Below are positions 7,988 to 14,718 of a stretch of DNA of 16,591 nt, piece by piece. A program made the translations under genes and the position numbers. The DNA is from Butyrivibrio sp. (GTDB taxonomy: Bacteria; Bacillota; Clostridia; Lachnospirales; Lachnospiraceae): NCBI GenBank assembly GCA_024688095.1, contig JAILEJ010000111.1, forward strand, positions 1-16,591, in the 5' to 3' direction. Numbering within the stretch: position 1 is the stretch's first letter; the number at the start of each line of letters is the position of its first letter. Under the pieces are notes generated by a model. It saw only the letters and a list, made by a program, of their open reading frames with translations, was not told the origin of the DNA and did not search any database.

Positions 7988-9277
7988 ATGGACAAAAAAA
8001 AGGTTTTGATTTTTCCTGCCGGAGCAGAGAATGCTTTGGAAATTTTTGATTCATTAAGATATAACGTAAATGTTGAATTATATGGGGCATCCGGAAAAAA
8101 AGATTATGCAGAGTACTGTTATGATGCAGAGCACTATATAGAAGGCGATTTTTATATAACCAACTCTGGTTTTATAAACTATTTTAATGAGATACTTTTA
8201 GATAAAAAGATAGATGTAGTAATACCAACACATGATGATATTGCATTATATCTGGCAAAAGTCAGAGATAAGCTTGCATCAAAGATACTTGTATCTGACG
8301 AGAAAACAGCAGATATATGCAGGCATAAAAAACTCACCTATGAACTTATAAAAGATGAATTTTTTTGTCCGAAAATTATAAGAAACAGAGATGAAGTGAA
8401 CGAGGAGGCTTTTCCACTTTTTGCAAAACCTGATGCAGCTGCAGGTGGCCAAGGCACAAAGCTTATAAAAAAAGAAGCAGATTTGGAAGATTCTTTTTTC
8501 GGAGCCAATTATATATTAAGTGAATTTTTGCCTGGAGAAGAATTGACTGTAGATTGCTTCACTGGTCGAAGTGGAGAATTAAAATTTGCTGGAGCAAGAA
8601 CTCGCGACAGAATAGTTAATGGAATTGCAAGCAGATCTACAGTAATAGAAATGCCGGATGATGTTGGTAAAATAGCGAATATATTAAATGATAAGCTAAA
8701 CTTTTTTGGCGCATGGTATTTTCAAGTGAAAAAAGATAAAGACAATAAGTATAAGCTATTGGAAGTGGCATGCAGGCAGGCGGGTACGATGACTTTATAC
8801 AGGCATATGGGAATAAATTTTCCAATGCTGGGAATATTTGAACTATATGGGATTGATACATCATATGTGCTTCATAAGTGTAAGGCTCAGTTAGAGAGAC
8901 GAATCAGTACAAAGTTCAGAACAGATATAGAGTACGACACTGTATATATGGATTACGATGATACTATTGTAGTTGCAGGAAAAGTTTGTAAGACAATATT
9001 AATCTTTTTGTATGAATGCATTGAAGAAGGAAAGAAAATTGTATTGTTATCAAGGCATGATGGTGATTTAGATGATGAGTTTGAAAAGTTTAGATTAAAT
9101 AAAAAGATATTTGATGAAATAATACATATTACTTTTGATGAAGATAAAATTGATTTTATAAATCCAGAAAGGGCAATATTTATAGATAACAGTTATGCTG
9201 AAAGAAAAAAAGTGAATGATAAATTTGGTATTCCTGTTTTTGATGTTGATAATGTTGATATGTTAATAAAAAGCTAA
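7988..9277 (+). CDS. ATP-grasp ligase fused to a HAD-like phosphatase domain
   Basis: A 429-aa two-domain protein. Residues 1-305 resemble carbamoyl-phosphate-synthase-type ATP-grasp enzymes. A preATP-grasp part ends in VVIPTHDD (77-84). FAKPDAAAGGQGTKLI (145-160) is the phosphate-gripping loop, SEFLPGEELTVD (178-189) the adenine-side strand, and LLEVACRQAG (257-266) holds E259 and R263 for metal and phosphate. Residues 315-429 look like a HAD domain: MDYDDTIVV (321-329) fits DxDxT, LLSRH gives motif II Ser355, K387 is a possible motif III lysine, and FIDNS (398-402) motif IV. The known chemistry of these families is ATP-driven ligation of a carboxylate to an amine, and phosphate removal. Here the substrate could be an amino sugar made by neighbouring genes (inference). 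The gene follows its neighbour by 3 bases. Confidence 0.8.
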   Translation: MDKKKVLIFPAGAENALEIFDSLRYNVNVELYGASGKKDYAEYCYDAEHYIEGDFYITNSGFINYFNEILLDKKIDVVIPTHDDIALYLAKVRDKLASKILVSDEKTADICRHKKLTYELIKDEFFCPKIIRNRDEVNEEAFPLFAKPDAAAGGQGTKLIKKEADLEDSFFGANYILSEFLPGEELTVDCFTGRSGELKFAGARTRDRIVNGIASRSTVIEMPDDVGKIANILNDKLNFFGAWYFQVKKDKDNKYKLLEVACRQAGTMTLYRHMGINFPMLGIFELYGIDTSYVLHKCKAQLERRISTKFRTDIEYDTVYMDYDDTIVVAGKVCKTILIFLYECIEEGKKIVLLSRHDGDLDDEFEKFRLNKKIFDEIIHITFDEDKIDFINPERAIFIDNSYAERKKVNDKFGIPVFDVDNVDMLIKS

Positions 9278-9305
9278 AATCGTAAGACACGAGGGGGTAT
9301 AAATT

Positions 9306-10706
9306 ATGATGTACTGTAATATGATGTTTGATTATGCATATTTGGATCATTTTGATGGAAAAGTATATATATGTCCATGGATGGATCCTGCAAGAGGATC
9401 AATAGGAAATATATTAACACAGGATTTTTATGATATATGGCATAGCGAGAAAGCAGAAAAAATAAGGGATACCGCAAGAGATGGCAGCTATAGCTATTGC
9501 AGAATGGTAGCATGCCCTCATCTACAAAATAGAGATCTTCCAGATAAGGAGATGGATCCAGAACATCCTTGGAGAGTGCATGATACACCAGGTGAAGTAA
9601 ATCTTGCTTTTGATTTTATATGTAACATTTCATGTCCAACATGCAGATGTGAGATTTTTAAACCTAACAAAGATTATGCACAGAAAGTAGAGAAGATTCT
9701 TGAAAAAATAATTCCTGTTGCAAGTAAAGCAAGAAAGATTTCAGCCAGCGGACATGGAGATCCATTTGCATCTCCATATATGATGAAAGTATTGGAAAAT
9801 CTTAAGCCTGAGCGAGATGATTTTGAAATTCTTCTTGAAACAAATGGAATTTTCCTTGATGAAGCACACTGGGATAGGATTTCACATTTGGGAAATTATA
9901 ATCTTGACATTGTTGTAACAACTAATAGTTATCATGAGCCAATATATAACCAGATAAGTAGAGGTGGAAATCTTGAGAAACTCAAGAAGAATCAGTTATT
10001 CCTAAAAAAACTCCGTGAAGAGAATAAGGTAAAACATACAACGAATGCAATAGTAGTTCAGGAAAAGAATTATTGGGAAATTCCTGAATTTATCGATAAG
10101 AGTCTTAATGTATACGGTTTTGACAATGTTGTTCTAAGGCCGGTTTATAATTGGGGAAATCTGACTGAAGAAGAGTACTGGTTTAAGGATGTATTAAATC
10201 CATGTCATCCATATCATGAAGAATATAAGAAAATTATTAATATGCCAATAGTTAAGGATAATCCAAGAGTTTACAATTTTGGTGGTGAAACTATGCATGA
10301 GCCTGCACCTATGCCGGGAAGTGGAAGCCCTGAAAATATCAAACATAGAGCATATGACGGTTTATTTAGAAAATGGCTTAAGACAGATGATGTGGATTCT
10401 GTATTCAGACGTTATTTTGAAGATAATTCAAAGGAGAATGTATTTATTTATGGTGCAGGAGAATTGGGCAGAAGAGTTGCATCAATTTTAAAAAATCTTG
10501 ATATTAATGTCTTGGGATTTATCGATATGTTTGTTACAGAGGATTGTGTTGACAATATTCCTGTATATAAGATTGGATGTGATGAAACTTTAACAGCAAA
10601 TACCATATTTATTACTCCGATTCATATTTTTGATGAATTGGAGAAAAGTCTTAGAGAGCATGGTATTAAAGGAGAAATAGTGTCCGTTAATGATATATTT
10701 GATTGA
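9306..10706 (+). CDS. Radical SAM protein with N-terminal SPASM-like domain and C-terminal Rossmann-like domain (copy 2)
   Basis: A 466-aa paralogue of the protein starting at 3132, with the same three-part plan. The N-terminal SPASM-like part has C4, CPW (C23), IGN, IW, and C65/C70 in YCRMVACPHL. The core has C106-NIS-C110-PT-C113, with an extra C115. GHGDP at 149-153 is the GGEP-like SAM-binding motif, closer to consensus than in copy 1, and LETNG follows at 177-181. The tail begins VFIYGAGELGRRV at 379-391, with an intact GxGxxG loop, then GFIDMF and a final VNDIFD. GAGGGGG at 9291-9297 gives a strong ribosome-binding site; ATG at 9306 and 9309 are equally possible. The reaction is unknown. 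SPASM enzymes elsewhere modify peptides or enzymes, and other radical SAM proteins edit amino sugars. Confidence 0.85.
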   Translation: MMYCNMMFDYAYLDHFDGKVYICPWMDPARGSIGNILTQDFYDIWHSEKAEKIRDTARDGSYSYCRMVACPHLQNRDLPDKEMDPEHPWRVHDTPGEVNLAFDFICNISCPTCRCEIFKPNKDYAQKVEKILEKIIPVASKARKISASGHGDPFASPYMMKVLENLKPERDDFEILLETNGIFLDEAHWDRISHLGNYNLDIVVTTNSYHEPIYNQISRGGNLEKLKKNQLFLKKLREENKVKHTTNAIVVQEKNYWEIPEFIDKSLNVYGFDNVVLRPVYNWGNLTEEEYWFKDVLNPCHPYHEEYKKIINMPIVKDNPRVYNFGGETMHEPAPMPGSGSPENIKHRAYDGLFRKWLKTDDVDSVFRRYFEDNSKENVFIYGAGELGRRVASILKNLDINVLGFIDMFVTEDCVDNIPVYKIGCDETLTANTIFITPIHIFDELEKSLREHGIKGEIVSVNDIFD

Positions 10707-10720
10707 AACAGGTATAAAAC

Positions 10721-10725
10721 GGGAG
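10721..10725 (+). promoter_or_regulatory. Ribosome-binding site that decides the propeller gene's start
   Basis: GGGAG lies 7 bases before the ATG at 10733 but only 1 base before the in-frame TTG at 10727. This rules for the ATG. Confidence 0.6.
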
Positions 10726-10732
10726 TTTGTGT

Positions 10733-11911
10733 ATGAGTATTACTTCTAAAGAAAGAAATTATTTTACCAGACTATGCACTACAAAAATAGCAGAGGATAA
10801 CGAAAAGATTTATTGTGTAAGTTTCGCATTTAGCAGACTTTATGAAATAGATAAAAAGACTGGTGAAGTTATAAATTTAAAAATAAAAAGGAATGAGTCT
10901 GAGCCTGATTTCTCTTATTATTCAATAGAAAAGGTAAATGAAAAGCTGATTCTTATACCGCTAAAACCAAATGAAATTGTGGTATACGATCTTATTTCCA
11001 AATCTGCAGATTATATAGAGTTAAAATCTTTAGATTATATAAGTAAAAGAAAAGAAGTCGCAAAGAATGCCAAATTTGTATGTAGTTATTCCAAAGACAA
11101 TTATGTATATTTGCTGGGGGCATTTTATCCAGCAATAATTAAATTTAATGTTGATACATACGAGACTGAATATATTACGGAATGGGTAGGCAGATTAGAA
11201 GAAAAAAAGAACTTTGATTATAATCTTGTAACAGGTTGCACGGCTCAAGGTGACAAACTCTTTATGAGTATGGGATATTACCCTTCAGTTATGGTAATGG
11301 ATACTAAGGACAATAGTATTGAGATAATAAAAATAAATACACCATACAATGGCTTTTCGGGTATTTGCCTTAAAGAAGATGATATATGGCTTACAACATT
11401 TGGTGAAGGAGATAATGGTGTTGTCAGGTACAATATGATTTCAGGAAGGACAGATAATATAAATATTATAAAAAAAGAATCAAGGATAAACTTTCCATTT
11501 TCTATACCTTACTGTATAGAGGACTATGTCTATATTATGCCCCAAAGGGCAAAACATGTATTCAAAATAGATGTAAAGACCAATAATGTTGAAATAGTAA
11601 ATTCATTAGATTTTTTATTTGATGAAGAGGATGTTAAGCAATATTTGGAAGTTCGATGTTATCCAATAAAGCAGATAGATGAAATAATTACTTTTATAGA
11701 AACTAAGGATTTTTCTTGGATTGAATACAATACTAAAACCGATACTTTTGACCGAAATACATATCCATATCAAACAGATTTTGAGTCTCGCATTGCTGAA
11801 AGATCATGCGAGATAATGAAAGCTAATACAAGTAATCAGGTTAACGAAAATAGTGTTTTTTCTTTGAATCGATTTCTTGACTATTTGATCAATAGTGAAA
11901 TTACACATTGA
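10733..11911 (+). CDS. Predicted seven-bladed beta-propeller protein, function unknown
   Basis: A 392-aa protein without signal peptide or membrane segment. I count seven imperfect repeats of about 35-50 residues, each with a hydrophobic strand followed by a [hydrophobic]-x-[Y/F/I]-[N/D] turn and a T/K-x-x-[E/V] strand. Examples are KIYCVSF..RLYEIDKKTGEV, NEIVVYDLISK, AIIKFNVDTYETEYI, SVMVMDTKDNSIEII, GVVRYNMISGRTDNI, HVFKIDVKTNNVEIV and WIEYNTKTDTFDR. This spacing is typical of Kelch/NHL/YVTN-like propellers. The last 50 residues are helical and polar. In this locus it sits between the second radical SAM gene and the NKWYS pair and may be a binding scaffold or a lyase/epimerase-like propeller; neither is shown. 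I do not recognise a named family. Confidence 0.6.
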   Translation: MSITSKERNYFTRLCTTKIAEDNEKIYCVSFAFSRLYEIDKKTGEVINLKIKRNESEPDFSYYSIEKVNEKLILIPLKPNEIVVYDLISKSADYIELKSLDYISKRKEVAKNAKFVCSYSKDNYVYLLGAFYPAIIKFNVDTYETEYITEWVGRLEEKKNFDYNLVTGCTAQGDKLFMSMGYYPSVMVMDTKDNSIEIIKINTPYNGFSGICLKEDDIWLTTFGEGDNGVVRYNMISGRTDNINIIKKESRINFPFSIPYCIEDYVYIMPQRAKHVFKIDVKTNNVEIVNSLDFLFDEEDVKQYLEVRCYPIKQIDEIITFIETKDFSWIEYNTKTDTFDRNTYPYQTDFESRIAERSCEIMKANTSNQVNENSVFSLNRFLDYLINSEITH

Positions 11912-11980
11912 GATAAATACCAACAGGATCAATTATAATAAAAAATGTTTTTATGATGAAAAGAAACATGAGGGTGAAAA
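11912..11980 (+). promoter_or_regulatory. Weak candidate promoter before the NKWYS pair
   Basis: This 69-base gap, the widest inside the operon, contains TATAAT at 11934-11939. The best upstream hexamer, TTGAGA at 11908-11913, is 20 bases away, which is too long for a standard promoter. GAGGG about 8 bases before the ATG at 11981 is a clear ribosome-binding site. No terminator is visible. An internal promoter is possible but poorly supported. Confidence 0.25.
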
Positions 11981-13237
11981 ATGAGATTTTCATTTATAGA
12001 TAAAGATTTTCATATTTTGAAAACATCAAAGATAATTATATATGATGCTGGAAATGATGGGGTGTTTTATTACAAAAAGCTTAAAAGGCTGGGGGCAAAA
12101 GTCTCATTTTTTTGTGATGCTAACAAAGACTATCAGAGAATGACAGTTGATGGTATACATGTAATTTCTCTTGAAAAACTATATGATATTTATGATGATT
12201 CGATGATTATATGCATTTTTTGTAGGAACTGGTATGGAATCGCGAAGATATTGGAAACCAAGGGGATATATAGATATATATCCCTTGATGAATTTTGTAA
12301 AAGAACATACGACTATTCGAGGTATATTTCATTAACGGATAAGTCCTTGCATGATGAATATTTGCTTTGTGCTGAGGGCTACAATGAGCGAGGCATAAGT
12401 GTAATAAGATATGATTATGATGTATGGAAATATTTGATTACAAATCAGATTAAAGATAATCATGATAACTTAATTGTATGCAGTCCCCAGAAAACAGGTG
12501 ATTTTACAATTAACTATACCTTGGACAGGTATGGAAAGAAGTATATAAATTTCTGGCATTGCTGTAAATATTTTTCTGAAGGAATGGGGGAACTTTTCAG
12601 AAAGTATGATACAAAGATAATAATTGGAATCCGGGAACCTGTTGGACAGAATATCTCGGCTTTTTTTGAATCAAGCAGACATTTTTGGGATGTTGAAGAG
12701 TTTTGGGAAGACGGCGGTGATGTTCAGTATTTATTTGATTCATGGATTTCCTGTCAGATGAATAATGATATGCAATGGAGCCGTAAGGAAAATATTTCAA
12801 GAAAAAAACTTGTATTTCCATATGCGGATTATTTTAGAGATAATTGTCATATAGATTATATAATACAGAATTTTTTTGATAATCAGATAATGAAAAATAT
12901 AGGTATTAATGTATATGAATATGCGGCAGATAAAGAAAATGGATATAGTATAATCAGAATGGATAATCTTAGTATTTTTATTTACCAGGTTGAAAAACTT
13001 GACTTGAATAAAAAGGTGTTGGGAGAGTTTCTTGGAATTGATGATATTGAACTTGTAAGGGGCAATGAAGCTTCTTATAAATGGTATTCAAGGGCATATA
13101 AAAAAGCTCTTACTAACCTGAAACTTACAAAAGAGTATGTAGATTGTTGTTATAAAGCTGAATATGTAAATCATTATTACAGCGATAATGATATTAAGAA
13201 GTATAAAAAGAAATGGCTTAAGAATATTGAAAATTGA
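11981..13237 (+). CDS. NKWYS-type sulfotransferase-like protein with N-terminal Rossmann-like domain (copy 1)
   Basis: A 418-aa protein in two parts. Residues 15-108 form a Rossmann-like module: SKIIIYDAGNDG (16-27), FFCDANKD, GIHVISLEKLYD and YISLDEF. Residues 165-415 resemble the putative capsular polysaccharide synthesis family named for its NKWYS motif (PF10364). CSPQKTGDFTI (167-177) corresponds to a sulfotransferase 5'-phosphosulfate loop. IIGIREPVGQNISAFFE (214-230) corresponds to the 3'-phosphate-binding strand and helix. GNEASYKWYS (361-370) is the family's signature. The fold points to transfer of sulfate from PAPS to a glycan, but the loop lacks the usual GT(T/S) after PKTG, so activity is uncertain. 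A tandem paralogue follows after 43 bases. The start has a GAGGG site upstream. Likely cytosolic. Confidence 0.75.
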   Translation: MRFSFIDKDFHILKTSKIIIYDAGNDGVFYYKKLKRLGAKVSFFCDANKDYQRMTVDGIHVISLEKLYDIYDDSMIICIFCRNWYGIAKILETKGIYRYISLDEFCKRTYDYSRYISLTDKSLHDEYLLCAEGYNERGISVIRYDYDVWKYLITNQIKDNHDNLIVCSPQKTGDFTINYTLDRYGKKYINFWHCCKYFSEGMGELFRKYDTKIIIGIREPVGQNISAFFESSRHFWDVEEFWEDGGDVQYLFDSWISCQMNNDMQWSRKENISRKKLVFPYADYFRDNCHIDYIIQNFFDNQIMKNIGINVYEYAADKENGYSIIRMDNLSIFIYQVEKLDLNKKVLGEFLGIDDIELVRGNEASYKWYSRAYKKALTNLKLTKEYVDCCYKAEYVNHYYSDNDIKKYKKKWLKNIEN

Positions 13238-13280
13238 GTTGAGCAATTAATAGATCATTGATTTTGTATGGAGTAACCGG

Positions 13281-14531
13281 ATGAGATTTTCTTTTGTTGA
13301 TGATTCGTTTGAACTACTAAAAAATAGTAAAGTGGTTATTTTTGGTACAGGTAATAATGGAATGTTTTATTATAAGCGTCTTTTGAAGTGGGGGATTAAG
13401 ACGGCATTTTTTTGTGATAATAATAAGGACAGACAATTATATACTATAGATGGAATTAGTATAATATCGGTGGATAAATTAGCTGAGTTATATGATGAGA
13501 ATACCATAGTGTGTGTGTTGAGTATTTACTGGAATGAAATAGTCAGGCAACTTTCATTACTTGGGATTGATAATATAATCATATTGGATGAATTTAAAAG
13601 AAGAACGGAAGATATTGCAAAACTTCAGACTTTTAATGATAAAAATCTTATGAAAGAATATATTAACTGCAAAGATATATATTATCCCAGTGATATAAGA
13701 TATGAAGGGGAGGCTTGGGATTATGCTTTTGAGATAAATAGTGGTGAAGTTGAAGAAGCTGTATATATTTGCACTCCTCCATCAACTGGAAACAGATGTA
13801 TTTCTAAATTATGCCTTGATAATAATATCAAACATTGTAATCTCTGGAACAGTACATATTTATTTACAGATAATTATAAAAAGCTTATATCAGCGACTAA
13901 AATTAAAATAATAACAGGTGTCAGGGAAACAGTGGGGCAAAATATTTCTGCCTTTATGTCTCATTGCCAGGATTTCTGGGATGTTGAATATTATTGGAAA
14001 AATGGCGGGGATGTACAGTATCTTTGGGATTCCTGGATTAGTAAAGAGACAGAGCTTGATTATCAGTGGGACAGGGATGAAAATAAAAATAGAATTAAAG
14101 CTGAATTTCCATATGCTTCAAATTTTGAGAAATATTTACATTTTGATTTTGTTATTCAAAAATTTTGGGATAATCAGATAAAAAATTTTCTTGGGATTGA
14201 TGTCTTAAATTATCAATTTGATAAAGAAAAGGGATATGGAATAGTTGAAAGCGGAAATGTTGAAATATTTATTTATCAATTGGAAAAACTTGATAGTTTG
14301 CAGTCTGAATTGAGTAATTTTTTGGGAATTACTATAACTGGTATAAGTCATGAGAATGAGGGAAGTAAAAGATGGTATTCGCAAATATATAAGAAGTTCT
14401 CAAAAGAAATTATTCTTTCTGAAGAATATATATCAAAATGTTATGATTCTGATTTGATAAGACATTTTTATTGTGATGAAGATATATTTAAGTATAAGAG
14501 CAGGTGGCAAAAAAAGTGTAAAAATGTTTAA
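13281..14531 (+). CDS. NKWYS-type sulfotransferase-like protein with N-terminal Rossmann-like domain (copy 2)
   Basis: A 416-aa tandem paralogue of the preceding gene with the same layout; both begin MRFSF and share the FWDVE..W..GGDVQYL.DSWIS stretch. The Rossmann-like part has VVIFGTGNNG (18-27), with a better GxGxxG loop than copy 1. The NKWYS part differs at key places: the phosphosulfate-loop equivalent reads CTPPSTGNRCI (164-174), with Ser168 where copy 1 has Lys171, and the next motif reads GVRETVGQNISAF (213-225), with Thr for the Pro of REP. ENEGSKRWYSQIYKKF (358-373) retains the signature. If the family is a PAPS-dependent sulfotransferase, this copy may be inactive or use another donor. 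A GGAG lies 8 bases before the ATG. It is the last intact gene of the operon. Confidence 0.75.
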   Translation: MRFSFVDDSFELLKNSKVVIFGTGNNGMFYYKRLLKWGIKTAFFCDNNKDRQLYTIDGISIISVDKLAELYDENTIVCVLSIYWNEIVRQLSLLGIDNIIILDEFKRRTEDIAKLQTFNDKNLMKEYINCKDIYYPSDIRYEGEAWDYAFEINSGEVEEAVYICTPPSTGNRCISKLCLDNNIKHCNLWNSTYLFTDNYKKLISATKIKIITGVRETVGQNISAFMSHCQDFWDVEYYWKNGGDVQYLWDSWISKETELDYQWDRDENKNRIKAEFPYASNFEKYLHFDFVIQKFWDNQIKNFLGIDVLNYQFDKEKGYGIVESGNVEIFIYQLEKLDSLQSELSNFLGITITGISHENEGSKRWYSQIYKKFSKEIILSEEYISKCYDSDLIRHFYCDEDIFKYKSRWQKKCKNV

Positions 14532-14614
14532 TATTTCTTATGGGGAGACCCAAAAACGGTACGACAGCTATACAGAAGTTCTTATACAAAAATAGAAAAG
14601 TATTAAATGAATAA
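14524..14614 (+). pseudogene. Remnant of a P-loop sulfotransferase gene (5' end only)
   Basis: Just after the stop of the last NKWYS gene, the frame through ATG 14540 to TAA 14612-14614 encodes 24 residues. They include GRPKNGTTAIQKFLYKN, preceded by IFLM. This is the classic N-terminal beta strand and 5'-phosphosulfate-binding loop of bacterial sulfotransferases (hxxG.PKTGTTxIQxxL). Nothing recognisable follows the stop, and no ribosome-binding site precedes it. It is therefore the stump of a third sulfotransferase-like gene, deleted at this edge of the locus. The alternative of a chance match is unlikely given the ordered run of consensus residues. The exact 5' border of the remnant is uncertain because it overlaps the upstream stop. 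Confidence 0.7.
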
Positions 14615-14628
14615 GAAAAACTCAAGAT

Positions 14629-14662
14629 AAAAGACCTTTCGATGAGAATCGAAAGGCCTTTT
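14629..14662. terminator. Bidirectional hairpin terminator between convergent operons
   Basis: A 15-base-pair stem with one A/C mismatch closes on a GAGA loop at 14644-14647. The core CCTTTCGAT pairs with ATCGAAAGG. On the plus strand it is followed by TTTTATTATTT. On the minus strand the A-run before the stem becomes a T-run after it. It can thus end both the plus-strand glycan operon and the minus-strand gene pair. Confidence 0.85.
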
Positions 14663-14718
14663 ATTATTTAAGCGTCTGAATCTTTATAATTTATAAACTT
14701 CAATGATAGCAAATTGAA

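Noticed and set aside
10727..10729. TTG start for the propeller gene
   Set aside because: Only 1 base from the ribosome-binding site; the ATG at 10733 is at normal spacing.
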